NCBI RefSeq assembly: GCF_042214795.1
Contig: NZ_CP090177.1
Span: forward strand, 1,736,001-1,800,000
Source: Arcobacter iocasae
GTDB taxonomy: Bacteria > Campylobacterota > Campylobacteria > Campylobacterales > Arcobacteraceae
Length of the DNA stretch: 64,000 bases
Direction: 5' to 3'
The notes beneath the pieces are model-generated. The model was not told the origin of the DNA and ran no database searches. It saw only the letters and a program-made list of their open reading frames with translations. A program made the position numbers and the translations under genes. Of the stretch, positions 8,021 through 16,946 are shown piece after piece (the first letter of the stretch is position 1; each line of letters begins with the position of its first letter).

Positions 8021-9322
8021 TTAGAGTATCATTCCTGATACGATGAATCCAAATATAACACTTAATGTAATTGCTAAGACACCAGGAACAATAAATGGGT
8101 GATTGAATACTAGTTTACCAATTCGTGTAGAACCTGTATCATCCATTTCAACCGCTGCTAATAATGTAGGATAAGTTGGTAATACAAATAATGCACTAAC
8201 TGCAGCAAATGATGCAATTGCAGTACCAGGATCAACACCTAAAGCTAAAGCAGCAGGCATTAAAGCTTTTGTAGTTGCACCTTGTGAATATAAAAGCATA
8301 CTTGCAAAAAATAATGTAACAGCTAACATCCAAGGATATTGACTTAATAATGTACTTGCAAAACCTTTGATTTCATCGATATGTGCACCAACGAAAGTTG
8401 TACCTAACCAAGCGACTCCTAGTACACAAATACAAGCACTCATCCCTGATTTAAAAGTAGATGCACTAATAATTTTACCAGAGTCAATTTTTGTAAATAA
8501 TACAATCAATGTTGCACAAGCTAACATAAATACCATAATTGCTTCATTTCTTGGCAATGTTGGATTAGTAATGACTCCTACTTTATCACTAATTAATGTT
8601 GCATAAGTCACAACTGAGAAGATAGTCATACAAAAAATTGCAACAGAAAGTTTTGCACCTTCTTTAATTTCTACTTTTGTTTCACCTCTTAATTTTACTA
8701 ATCCTTTTTTCATTCTATCTTGATAAACAGGATCATCTTTTAAATCTTTTCCTAAAAAATTACTTACAAAAGCAGTAATCATACAAGCAGCAAAAGTTGT
8801 TGGAATTACAATTGCTAACAACTCAATATATCCAACACCAAGAGGTTCTAAAATTCCACTGAAAAATACAACTGCAGCAGAAATTGGAGATGCAGTGATT
8901 GCAATCTGAGAAGCAACAACTGCAACACCTAATGGTCTTGAAGGTCTAATCCCTTGTTCTTTTGCAACTTCTGCAATAACAGGTAAAGTTGAATATGCAG
9001 TGTGACCTGTACCTGCAAGTAATGTCATAAAATATGTAACAGCTGGTGCTAAATATGTAATATGTTTAGGGTTTTTTCTTAAAACTTTTTCTGCAATGCT
9101 AACCATATAATCAAGTCCACCAGCAACTTGCATCGCAGCAATTGCTGCGATTACTGACATAATAATTAAGATAACATCAATCGGGATACTTCCTGGTTCA
9201 AGACCAAAAAATAAACATAATACAAGTACCCCTAATCCACCTGCATAACCAATTCCAATACCGCCCATTCTAGCACCTAAAAATATAGATCCTAATACAA
9301 CTGCTATTTCTAAAATTAACAT
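8021..9322 (-). CDS. dcuA: Anaerobic C4-dicarboxylate transporter DcuA
   Basis: The 433-residue inner-membrane protein with about ten hydrophobic segments belongs to the Dcu family, which exchanges aspartate, malate, fumarate and succinate. The N-terminal FLGARMGGIGIG and AMQVAGGLDYMV and the segment ASQIAITASPISAAVV match E. coli DcuA rather than DcuB, which differs at these places. It begins 33 nt downstream of aspA, so the two are probably cotranscribed, the classical aspA-dcuA pairing. Likely role: aspartate or fumarate uptake against succinate export during fumarate respiration. Confidence 0.93.
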   Translation of the reverse strand: MLILEIAVVLGSIFLGARMGGIGIGYAGGLGVLVLCLFFGLEPGSIPIDVILIIMSVIAAIAAMQVAGGLDYMVSIAEKVLRKNPKHITYLAPAVTYFMTLLAGTGHTAYSTLPVIAEVAKEQGIRPSRPLGVAVVASQIAITASPISAAVVFFSGILEPLGVGYIELLAIVIPTTFAACMITAFVSNFLGKDLKDDPVYQDRMKKGLVKLRGETKVEIKEGAKLSVAIFCMTIFSVVTYATLISDKVGVITNPTLPRNEAIMVFMLACATLIVLFTKIDSGKIISASTFKSGMSACICVLGVAWLGTTFVGAHIDEIKGFASTLLSQYPWMLAVTLFFASMLLYSQGATTKALMPAALALGVDPGTAIASFAAVSALFVLPTYPTLLAAVEMDDTGSTRIGKLVFNHPFIVPGVLAITLSVIFGFIVSGMIL

Positions 9323-9355
9323 AATGTCTCCTTTTGTTATTTAGATATTTTTTTA

Positions 9356-10771
9356 TTAACTATTAATACATCTCGGTTTAATCATATTTTCTGGTTTAAT
9401 AATTTCTTCTAGTTCATCTTTTGTCAATAATTCTCTTTCTAATATGATTTCATATACCGATTTACCAGTATCTAATGCTTCTTTTGCAACAATTGTTGAG
9501 TTTTCGTAACCAATATATGGATTTAATGCAGTTACTAATCCAATACTATTTAAAACTAAAGTTCTACAGTGTTCTTCATTTGCTGTGATACCATCAATGC
9601 ATTTTGTAGATAATGTTTGAAAAGCTTTTATCATCATATTCATTGAGTTAAATAAGTTAAATGCAATCACTGGTTCAAATACATTTAATTGTAATTGTCC
9701 ACCTTCACTTGCCATTGTAATAGTAACATCTGCACCAATTACTTGGAAAGCTACTTGATTTACAACTTCAGGAATAACAGGATTAACTTTACCAGGCATA
9801 ATTGATGAACCCGGTTGCATTGGTGGTAGATTAATTTCGTTAAATCCAGTTCTTGGACCTGAACTTAATAATCTTAAGTCATTACAAATTTTAGAAATTT
9901 TAGTTGCAACTCTTTTTAATACACCAGAAATTTGTACATAAGCCCCTGTATCTTGTGTAGCTTCAATTAAATCTTTTGCAGTCACAAAAGGTCTTCCTGT
10001 AACTTCTTGTAATCTTTGTTCAACTTCATGTGCATAATCAGGATGAGAACAAATACCTGTACCAATTGCTGTTGCTCCTAGGTTCATTTCTCTTACTAAT
10101 TGTTGAGACTCAATTAATCTTTGTATGTCTTCAGCAATCATTGTTTCATATGAATGAAATTCTTGACCTAATGTCATAGGAACAGCATCTTGTAATTGTG
10201 TTCTTCCCATTTTAATTACATCTTTAAATTCAATTGCTTTTTTTGCAAAAGAGTTTTGCATTATTTTCATTGCATCTGTTAATTCATAAATTTTTTCAAA
10301 TAATGCAATTCTAAATGCTGTTGGATATGAATCATTTGTTGATTGTGATTTATTTACATCATTATTTGGGTGTAGATATTGATATTCACCTTTTTTATGA
10401 CCAAGTAATTCTAATGCTCTATTTGCAATAACTTCATTTGCATTCATATTAACAGAAGTACCAGCTCCACCTTGAATCATATCAACAACAAACTGATCAT
10501 GTAGTGCTCCTCCCATAATTTCATCGCAGGCTTCACAAATTGCATTTTTTTTATGTTCATCTAATAAATTTAAATTAAAGTTAGCAAGTGCAGTAGCTTT
10601 TTTTACTTTTGCTAACGATACGATAAATGTAGGAAATTGTGATAAAGTCACACCAGTAATATTAAAGTTCTCTTGAGCTCTTTTAGTTTGCACTCCATAA
10701 TATACTTCATCAGAGATTTCTCTTTCTCCAAGTAAATCATGTTCCAATCTTGTTTTCATTTTAGTTGTCAT
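9356..10771 (-). CDS. aspA: Aspartate ammonia-lyase (aspartase)
   Basis: The 471-residue cytoplasmic enzyme converts L-aspartate to fumarate and ammonia. The superfamily signature GSSIMPGKVNPVIPEVVNQ, which carries the catalytic serine loop, is present, and GAGTSVNMNANEV and SxxTNDSYPTA substrate-binding segments are intact. The VIPEVVNQ form separates aspartases from class II fumarases. AAGGAAATAAA precedes the ATG. It heads the aspA-dcuA unit and its leader of about 60-100 nt holds a motif shared with the frdC1 promoter. Its product fumarate is the substrate of the frd complexes encoded 3 kb away. Confidence 0.95.
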   Translation of the reverse strand: MTTKMKTRLEHDLLGEREISDEVYYGVQTKRAQENFNITGVTLSQFPTFIVSLAKVKKATALANFNLNLLDEHKKNAICEACDEIMGGALHDQFVVDMIQGGAGTSVNMNANEVIANRALELLGHKKGEYQYLHPNNDVNKSQSTNDSYPTAFRIALFEKIYELTDAMKIMQNSFAKKAIEFKDVIKMGRTQLQDAVPMTLGQEFHSYETMIAEDIQRLIESQQLVREMNLGATAIGTGICSHPDYAHEVEQRLQEVTGRPFVTAKDLIEATQDTGAYVQISGVLKRVATKISKICNDLRLLSSGPRTGFNEINLPPMQPGSSIMPGKVNPVIPEVVNQVAFQVIGADVTITMASEGGQLQLNVFEPVIAFNLFNSMNMMIKAFQTLSTKCIDGITANEEHCRTLVLNSIGLVTALNPYIGYENSTIVAKEALDTGKSVYEIILERELLTKDELEEIIKPENMIKPRCINS

Positions 10772-10836
10772 TTTATTTCCTTTTATTATTATTAGAAACT
10801 TAACTTTAAAAATTAATATTTCTTTTTAATATTGAA

Positions 10837-10865
10837 ATTGTAATCCTCTAAAATGAACTAAAAGT
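10837..10865 (-). promoter_or_regulatory. Candidate aspA promoter with 15-bp motif
   Basis: Read on the minus strand, ACTTTTAGTTCATTT (10865-10851) is followed after exactly 8 nt by the -10-like TACAAT (10842-10837). The same 15-mer and the same 8-nt spacing to TAAAAT occur upstream of frdC1 (16777-16805). The core AACTAAAAGTT on the plus strand is a short inverted repeat. It would lie over the -35 region, so it may bind a regulator. The rest of 10772-11037 shows no gene. Confidence 0.5.
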
Positions 10866-11004
10866 TATGTTTTTAATAAATCGCATTAAATTAGCTATAT
10901 TTATAAGAGAAAACTATCTTTATTATAAGAATAATAGATGGTTAAAATATAAAGTATTAGTTTGGAGTATTTGTGTAGAGATATTTGTATTTGTTAATAG
11001 TTGA

Positions 11005-11030
11005 GTTATAAAGGAAAATTCCTTTATAAC
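11005..11030 (-). terminator. Hairpin after the chemoreceptor gene, probable terminator
   Basis: A perfect inverted repeat GTTATAAAGGAA/TTCCTTTATAAC lies 7 nt after the chemoreceptor stop. There is no strong T-tract on the minus-strand side, so termination efficiency is uncertain. Confidence 0.55.
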
Positions 11031-11037
11031 TTAAGAG

Positions 11038-13173
11038 TTATTTATCGATGTCTTCGATAAATTTTTTTTCATTTACAGAATCTAAAATTGTTTTAGCAAT
11101 ACTTGCTGTATAAATAGCTATATCCTGTGTTTTTGAAGCTACAGCAGCATTATTTTGTGTTTGTTGGTCTAATTTATTAACTACATCATTAATTTGTTCT
11201 ATGCTCACTTTTTGCTCATGAGATGATTCAGAAATATTTTGAATCATTTTTTCTGCTTTATCAAGATTTTCTTTTAAACTGATATATCCAATAATCATAT
11301 CATCTGTAGTTTTTTTACCATCATTTGCTTTAATAGTTGCATTTTCAACTAAATCTTTTATTTCTTTAGCTGCCTCTGCACTTCGTGAGGCTAAGTTTCT
11401 TACTTCTTGTGCAACAACTGCAAAACCTTTTCCTGATTCTCCAGCGGTAGCTGCTTCAACAGCTGCATTTAAAGAAAGAATATTTGTTTGAAAAGCAATT
11501 TGATCGATTAGTTTGATTGCTTCTGAAATAGATTTAGTTTGCTCATTGATTTGATTCATTGATTCAACACTTGAATTTGCAAGTTCATGTCCTAAATTGA
11601 TTGACTTAGATAGTTCATCAGAATATTTAACCATTGTTGCTATACTTTGAGTATTATTTCTTATTGTAGATGTAATTTCTTCTAAAGAAGCTGCTGTTTC
11701 TTCTAATGACACTGCTGTATTATTAGATGATCTGTTTAATATCTCAACATTTTCAAGTAAGTCTTCTGAACTTTTATTTAATGATAAGCCATTAAGTTTA
11801 TTTTCTTGTAACATTTTATTAATAATATTACTCAAGTCATTTAACCCCAAAGATATATTACCTGTAGGGTTTTTAATAGTATCTGTAAAATCTAATCGTG
11901 AATAATTTTTTAACGACTCTAAAATAGAATTAATGTCTTTATCGACATTAATACTTATTGTTTTAATCATTTCATTAAAAATATCTTTTAATTCATTTAA
12001 AGATTTATTAGAAGTAGTACTCTCAACAAAGACATCCAATTTACCTGCATTAATTATTTTTACAACATCTTTTACATTGTTTATAAAATTTCTATCTTTT
12101 TCTAAATTATTTTCAACTAGTTCCATCTCTTGATCGATTATACTCGCCATATTCCCGAATTCATCATTAGAAGTAATATTTAATTTTGTAATACTAGTTA
12201 CTTCTCCTTTTAAATAATTAAAGAAATTTAAGAATCCTTTTTCAAGAGTTTTTAAAGGCTTTAATATTTTTATTAAAGATATATAGATGAATAAAAGAAT
12301 AGCTATGAGAAGTACAAGATAAAGAACTATTTCAAAAATTATATTTTTATTAATTTCTTTAAAAATAGATTCTTTATCTAATTCAACTACTAAATACCAA
12401 GAAACTACAGGAATTTTACTGTAAGCAAGAATTTTTTTTGTATTATTATTATCTAATACTTCACCAAAATTATTATCTGATTTTGTTTTTATTTGTTTAA
12501 AGAAAATATTTTCTTTATTTAAAAGTTCTCTATTTTTATGAATTAAGGTTTTTCCATCTTCGGCTAATAAATATGCAAAGCCACCATCTCCCATTTTTAG
12601 ATTTAATATAGTATCAACTACTGTGTCTAAAAATATATCTGCTCCAACAATTCCAATAGTTACTCCTTCTTTTTTTAAAGGGGCAAAAACTGTTATTATT
12701 AATCGCTTTGTTGTATTATCAATAAAAGGCTCAGTTATTCCAGCTTTATTTACTTCTATTGCTCTTTTATACCATGGTCTAAGCCTTGCATCATAATTTG
12801 TTTTTATAATATTTTTTAAAATACCATTAGATTTAATTAAATCTCCACTTTCTTGTATTCCAACATAAGTACTTGCAAATTCACCTGCTCTTTCACCTAA
12901 TAATAATTTACTAACTAAAACTTTATTTGAGATATCTAAATTTTCAGTTAGTATTCCATCTCTCATAGCTTGAATAATTTTGATTTTAGATTCTAAATAG
13001 CTATTAATAAACTTAGATGTTTCTTGTGAGATATCAAGCTCTTTTTGCTTTACTAAGTTATATTCTGAGTTATATTTATTTCGTGTATTGTAAAAACCAA
13101 GGATTAGGAAAGAACAAGAGATGCTAACTAAAACTAGTAGCAACAACTTCGATTTTATATTATTAATTTTCAT
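11038..13173 (-). CDS. Methyl-accepting chemotaxis protein with dCache sensor domain
   Basis: The 711-residue receptor has a membrane helix at about 9-27, a large periplasmic region (about 35-278) with the double-Cache pattern, a second helix (about 281-304), a HAMP-like linker, and a cytoplasmic signalling domain whose hairpin tip contains QIAFQTNILSLNAAVEAA and GFAVVAQEVRNLA. The sensor shows a Tyr, then RPWY, then a later GADIF Asp, the layout seen in dCache receptors for amino acids and organic acids; a TEPF replaces the more usual TEPY. No C-terminal CheR-binding pentapeptide is seen. It sits between aspA and frdCAB, so aspartate or a dicarboxylate is a reasonable guess for its ligand. 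Confidence 0.9.
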   Translation of the reverse strand: MKINNIKSKLLLLVLVSISCSFLILGFYNTRNKYNSEYNLVKQKELDISQETSKFINSYLESKIKIIQAMRDGILTENLDISNKVLVSKLLLGERAGEFASTYVGIQESGDLIKSNGILKNIIKTNYDARLRPWYKRAIEVNKAGITEPFIDNTTKRLIITVFAPLKKEGVTIGIVGADIFLDTVVDTILNLKMGDGGFAYLLAEDGKTLIHKNRELLNKENIFFKQIKTKSDNNFGEVLDNNNTKKILAYSKIPVVSWYLVVELDKESIFKEINKNIIFEIVLYLVLLIAILLFIYISLIKILKPLKTLEKGFLNFFNYLKGEVTSITKLNITSNDEFGNMASIIDQEMELVENNLEKDRNFINNVKDVVKIINAGKLDVFVESTTSNKSLNELKDIFNEMIKTISINVDKDINSILESLKNYSRLDFTDTIKNPTGNISLGLNDLSNIINKMLQENKLNGLSLNKSSEDLLENVEILNRSSNNTAVSLEETAASLEEITSTIRNNTQSIATMVKYSDELSKSINLGHELANSSVESMNQINEQTKSISEAIKLIDQIAFQTNILSLNAAVEAATAGESGKGFAVVAQEVRNLASRSAEAAKEIKDLVENATIKANDGKKTTDDMIIGYISLKENLDKAEKMIQNISESSHEQKVSIEQINDVVNKLDQQTQNNAAVASKTQDIAIYTASIAKTILDSVNEKKFIEDIDK

Positions 13174-13186
13174 TTTTTTTCCTTAA

Positions 13187-13216
13187 GAATACAAGGAATT
13201 GAAATCCTTTGTATTC
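13187..13216 (-). other. Hairpin in the frdB1-chemoreceptor gap
   Basis: The inverted repeat GAATACAA/TTGTATTC, extended inward by a few pairs with one bulge, lies just before the chemoreceptor ribosome site (AAGGAAAA). It may end the frdCAB copy 1 transcript or shape the chemoreceptor leader. No T-tract follows. Confidence 0.4.
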
Positions 13217-13264
13217 ATGTTATTTAAAGAACTAATAGTGTGAAGTATATTAAGTAATTTTGCA

Positions 13265-13984
13265 TTATTTCACAGTAGCTAATTTTCTTCTCATATAAGC
13301 GATTTTAGTTTGAAGAGGTAAGTGTTTAGGACAAGTATCTTCACAACCAAGAAGAGTCATACAACCAAAGATACCATTATCATCACCAACTAATTCATAA
13401 TAATCTTCAATTGTTCTCTCATCATGTGGATCACATTCAAATCTAGCAATTCTATTTAATCCAACAGCACCTACGAAATCTTCTTTAATAAGTTTTGTAC
13501 CACAACCAGCAACACAACATCCACATTCAATACATCTATCTAATTCAAATACAGCATCAGCAACTTCAGGCTCAATAGGCATTTCAATATTTGCAATATC
13601 TACTTCATGAGAAGAGTGAACCCAAGATTCAACTCTTTTACTCATCTCATCCATCCAAACACCAGTATTTACAGATAAATCTTTGATAAGATTAAATGTA
13701 GGAAGAGGAAGTAAAATAATCTCTTTTGGTAAATCTTTTGTTAAAGTTCTACAAGCAAGTTTTGGTCTTCCATTTATCATCATCGCACAAGAACCACAAA
13801 TCCCAGCTCGACATACAAAGTCAAAGCTCAATCCCGCATCTTGACTCTCTCTAATTTGAGTAAGAGCAATATAAATTGTCATACTAGGAGCTTCTTGAAT
13901 TTTAAACTCTTCAAAGTAAGCTCTAACATTTTTTTCATCTTGTGGATCATATCTAAGTATTTTAAAAGTTAATTCTCTAGACAT
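13265..13984 (-). CDS. frdB: Fumarate reductase iron-sulfur subunit (copy 1)
   Basis: The 239-residue subunit carries the three Fe-S clusters that link the quinol site in FrdC to the flavin in FrdA. [2Fe-2S] ligands are Cys58, 63, 66 and 78 (CRAGICGSC...LAC); CIECGCCVAGC and CMTLLGCEDTC supply the [4Fe-4S] and [3Fe-4S] clusters. The ATG overlaps the frdA stop by one base (TAATG). Everything but the last codons lies in a 3,483-bp direct repeat: this copy ends ...ATVK, while copy 2 ends ...ATVKGS. It is the last gene of frdCAB copy 1. Confidence 0.95.
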   Translation of the reverse strand: MSRELTFKILRYDPQDEKNVRAYFEEFKIQEAPSMTIYIALTQIRESQDAGLSFDFVCRAGICGSCAMMINGRPKLACRTLTKDLPKEIILLPLPTFNLIKDLSVNTGVWMDEMSKRVESWVHSSHEVDIANIEMPIEPEVADAVFELDRCIECGCCVAGCGTKLIKEDFVGAVGLNRIARFECDPHDERTIEDYYELVGDDNGIFGCMTLLGCEDTCPKHLPLQTKIAYMRRKLATVK

Positions 13985-15966
13985 TACAAATCTCCTAATC
14001 TAATATTTTTTCTTTTATATTCATCTTGAAGTGGAAATGGCATAAGCTTATCTTGGATTTCATATCTATCTTTACCCTCTAATTCCATTTTTTCCACCAT
14101 CTCATCAACTTGCGCTTGTCTTTGAGCACTAATAGGATTTTCAATTAAATTACCTTTTGCTCCATACCCTCTAAATCCAGGAGGTATTTCCATTTTCATA
14201 ATATCTAATGGTTCATACTCAACTGTTGGCATAGTATCTCCTTCATTCCATGAAGTAAGAGTTCTTTTTAACCAGTTCGCATCATCTCTTTTTGGATAAT
14301 CTTCTCTTGTATGAGCACCTCTAGATTCAGTTCTATCAAGTGCACCTTTTGCAACACAAAGAGCTACTTTTAACATCATTGGAACTCTATATGCTTCTTC
14401 AAGTTCTGGATTTGCAGTAAGTTGTTTATTTCTTACAGCTACATTTTTAGATTTGATATATAACTCTTCAAGCTCTTTTACTGCTTTTCCTAAACCATCA
14501 CCATCTCTAAAAATTCCAACATAATCTTGCATAATTTTTTTCATTCTATTTTTGATTTTAAATACATCATCTCCACTATCTTTAGAAACTAAGTTTTTCA
14601 TATAAGCTTCTTTTTCATGGACAAATTTTTCAATAACATCTGTTTGGATATCTATTTGAGTCTCTATACAATAATCTGCAAAATAATTTCCAACAATCAT
14701 ACCAGCAACAACTGTTTCAGAAACAGAATTTCCTCCAAGTCTATTAAATCCATGCATATCCCAACAAGCAGCTTCTCCACAAGAAAATAGCCCTTGTAAT
14801 GTTTGTGATTCTCCTGTTGGTTTTGTTCTAATACCACCCATAGAGTAATGTTGCATAGGGTGAACTGGTGCCCAACCTTTTTGACCTTCATCAGCTGGAT
14901 CTATTCCTGCAAATGATTCACAAATCTCTTGTACATCTCTTAGATTTTTTTCAATATGTTCTCTACCTAAAATTGAAATATCTAACCAAAGGTGAGTTCC
15001 ATAAACTGAATCAATACCTTTTCCTTTTCTCATATGTTCCATCATTCTTCTTGATACAACATCTCTTGAAGCTAGATCTTTTTTTTCAGGTTCATAATCT
15101 GGCATAAATCTATGTCCATCAACATCCCTTAGAACACCACCATCACCACGACAACCTTCAGTTAATAAAATCCCTGATGGGAAAAGTGGAGTAGGGTGAA
15201 ACTGTACAGCTTCCATATTTCCAAGTTTTGCAATACCTGTTTCTAAAGCAATAGCAGTACCTATTCCTTCACAAATAACAGCATTAGTTGTGATTTCATA
15301 AATTCTTCCATATCCACCAGTTGCTATTAAAGTACCTTTTGAAACATAAGCTACAATATCACCAGTAATTAAATCTCTAACAATAGCACCATAACATTTG
15401 TTATTGTGGTGAATTAATCCAATTGCTTCTTTTCTATCTTCAATATTTACATTTAATTTTAATGACTCATTGGCAACGGCAAAGAGCATAGTATGACCTG
15501 TTGCATCAGAGGTATAACAGGTTCTCCATTTTTTTGTACCACCAAAGTCTCTTGAGTTGATTAAACCATGTTTTTCATCTTCTTCAAAAATATTAGTTCT
15601 TTTTGTATTGATAACTGCTTCATGGTTTCCTTTTTTGATTCTAGACCAAGGAACACCCCAAGCTGCAAGTTCACGAATTGCTTTTGGAGCAGTTGTAACA
15701 AACATTCTTGCTACTTCTTGATCACATCCCCAATCGCTTCCTTTTACTGTATCACTAAAGTGTACATCTTCATTATCACCTTCACTCATTTTTGCATTAC
15801 CAAGACTAGCTTGCATACCACCTTGAGCTGCTGCACTATGAGATCTTTTAACTGGAACTAAACTTAAAACTGTTGTACTTAAACCTTTTTGCGCAGCTGC
15901 AACTGCTGAACGAAGTCCTGCAAGACCTCCACCAATTACTAACGCATCACAATATTTAATTTTCAT
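13984..15966 (-). CDS. frdA: Fumarate reductase flavoprotein subunit (copy 1)
   Basis: The 660-residue catalytic subunit reduces fumarate to succinate on the cytoplasmic side. It has an N-terminal dinucleotide fold (VIGGGLAGLRSA), His43 in RSHSAAAQGG for covalent FAD, His257 in QFHPTP, and the catalytic Arg301 in ASRDVVSRR. These positions coincide with Wolinella succinogenes FrdA numbering as I recall it, and the length is typical. It lies 10 nt after frdC and is coupled to frdB by a one-base overlap. The translated product is identical to that at 19173-21155. Such enzymes can also run as succinate dehydrogenase, so direction is inferred from the complex type. Confidence 0.95.
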   Translation of the reverse strand: MKIKYCDALVIGGGLAGLRSAVAAAQKGLSTTVLSLVPVKRSHSAAAQGGMQASLGNAKMSEGDNEDVHFSDTVKGSDWGCDQEVARMFVTTAPKAIRELAAWGVPWSRIKKGNHEAVINTKRTNIFEEDEKHGLINSRDFGGTKKWRTCYTSDATGHTMLFAVANESLKLNVNIEDRKEAIGLIHHNNKCYGAIVRDLITGDIVAYVSKGTLIATGGYGRIYEITTNAVICEGIGTAIALETGIAKLGNMEAVQFHPTPLFPSGILLTEGCRGDGGVLRDVDGHRFMPDYEPEKKDLASRDVVSRRMMEHMRKGKGIDSVYGTHLWLDISILGREHIEKNLRDVQEICESFAGIDPADEGQKGWAPVHPMQHYSMGGIRTKPTGESQTLQGLFSCGEAACWDMHGFNRLGGNSVSETVVAGMIVGNYFADYCIETQIDIQTDVIEKFVHEKEAYMKNLVSKDSGDDVFKIKNRMKKIMQDYVGIFRDGDGLGKAVKELEELYIKSKNVAVRNKQLTANPELEEAYRVPMMLKVALCVAKGALDRTESRGAHTREDYPKRDDANWLKRTLTSWNEGDTMPTVEYEPLDIMKMEIPPGFRGYGAKGNLIENPISAQRQAQVDEMVEKMELEGKDRYEIQDKLMPFPLQDEYKRKNIRLGDL

Positions 15967-15976
15967 ATTAAAACCT

Positions 15977-16744
15977 TTATTTTTTCATTAGTTGTATAGA
16001 ATCATTAGGATTATATTTCATAGGTGCATGGTCAATTCTGTCCATACCAATTTTTATATAAGCAAATAGTGTTATTACTCCTAAAGTTAAAAAGAAAATA
16101 CTTACAATTTTTTTTGCTTTCATCATTGTTTTTCTTGTCTCTTTAGGATTTTTCCCATCAAACCAACCCCATTTCATAGCCGCACGATACAATCCAATTG
16201 AACCGTGAAGCTCAACACAGATTAATAAAACCATATATAAAAGCCACATATGTTGATTTACAACTCTATATGCACTTGAATATGGACCGATATTTTCAGG
16301 TTGTGTAAACATAATATATAAGTGAATTGTTGCTATGAACATCATAATTAATCCACTTATCCATTGGAACATCCACATTGAAGTATCAGGGTGTTTCATC
16401 ATTTTTGAGTGTTCTCTTATTTTTATATAAGCTTTATATGAAGTAGGAAATTTTCTTATTCCTAAAAGTGCATGGGCAACAAAGATTATTGTAATTATTC
16501 CTACAAAAATACTTACAATAAATGGAAGTCCACCATCAAATATAAAATCTAGTTCAAACATTTTAGTTACTGTATACATTGCATTTTCACCAAAAAGTAT
16601 TGTTGACACAAAAAACATATGTGCCATCATAAAAATTGCAAGTACAACACCAGATGCTGTTAATGCTTTATCAAGTTTAGCAGGCATTCTACTTTTATTG
16701 CCATCAGAATCCTGTCCTGTGTAAGCCTCTATAACTTCATTCAT
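15977..16744 (-). CDS. frdC: Fumarate reductase diheme cytochrome b subunit (copy 1, Val34)
   Basis: The 255-residue membrane anchor has five hydrophobic helices. His42, His91, His141 and His180 fit the four axial ligands of the two hemes b of W. succinogenes FrdC with a constant shift of two residues. Glu64 and Glu178 likewise fit the menaquinol-site and E-pathway glutamates, which supports a menaquinol:fumarate reductase rather than a ubiquinone-type dehydrogenase. It differs from copy 2 only at residue 34. It heads the frdCAB copy 1 transcript, which has its own upstream region with a motif shared with aspA. Confidence 0.94.
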   Translation of the reverse strand: MNEVIEAYTGQDSDGNKSRMPAKLDKALTASGVVLAIFMMAHMFFVSTILFGENAMYTVTKMFELDFIFDGGLPFIVSIFVGIITIIFVAHALLGIRKFPTSYKAYIKIREHSKMMKHPDTSMWMFQWISGLIMMFIATIHLYIMFTQPENIGPYSSAYRVVNQHMWLLYMVLLICVELHGSIGLYRAAMKWGWFDGKNPKETRKTMMKAKKIVSIFFLTLGVITLFAYIKIGMDRIDHAPMKYNPNDSIQLMKK

Positions 16745-16776
16745 TTTCTCTCCTATTAATTAATTCATGTTGAAGA

Positions 16777-16805
16777 ATTTTAGTAGTTGTAAATGAACTA
16801 AAAGT
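16777..16805 (-). promoter_or_regulatory. Candidate frdCAB copy 1 promoter with 15-bp motif shared with aspA
   Basis: Read on the minus strand, ACTTTTAGTTCATTT (16805-16791) is followed after 8 nt by the -10-like TAAAAT (16782-16777). Motif and spacing equal those upstream of aspA. This region is outside the duplicated segment, and the motif is absent upstream of frdC copy 2. The remaining bases of 16745-16946 hold only the fumA terminator. Confidence 0.5.
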
Positions 16806-16899
16806 GATATTTATTAGTTTTTAAGAGAAAATATTAAAATTTTATGAAAAAAAGATTAGTGTAAATTTTTTTAAGTAATAGTAAAGGTTAGAAGAGAGA

Positions 16900-16927
16900 A
16901 GTCTTAAGAGAGAAAACTCTTAAGACT
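16900..16927 (-). terminator. Terminator of the frdCAB(copy 2)-fumarase transcript
   Basis: A perfect 11-bp stem AGTCTTAAGAG/CTCTTAAGACT with a 6-nt loop lies 19 nt after the fumarase stop. T-rich sequence is present on both sides (TCTCTCTTCT on the minus side, AATTTTTT on the plus side). It separates the fumarase transcript from frdCAB copy 1. Confidence 0.8.
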
Positions 16928-16946
16928 AATTTTTTCTAATTAAAGA

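Larger units (their letters stand above)
13272..16754. repeat. frdCAB direct repeat, copy 1 (3,483 bp)
   Basis: The segment matches 18461-21943 at a constant offset of 5,189 bp. Reading both copies by eye I found a single mismatch, C16645 versus T21834, giving Val34/Ile34 in FrdC. The match starts within the last codons of frdB and stops just beyond the frdC ribosome site (AGGAGAGAAAATG), so it covers exactly the three genes and no promoter. No terminal inverted repeats or transposase lie at the borders. Confidence 0.95.

Noticed and set aside
14697..15861. Several 64-97 codon frames inside frdA on either strand, repeated in the second copy
   Set aside because: They are shadows of frdA; their presence in both copies only reflects the duplication.
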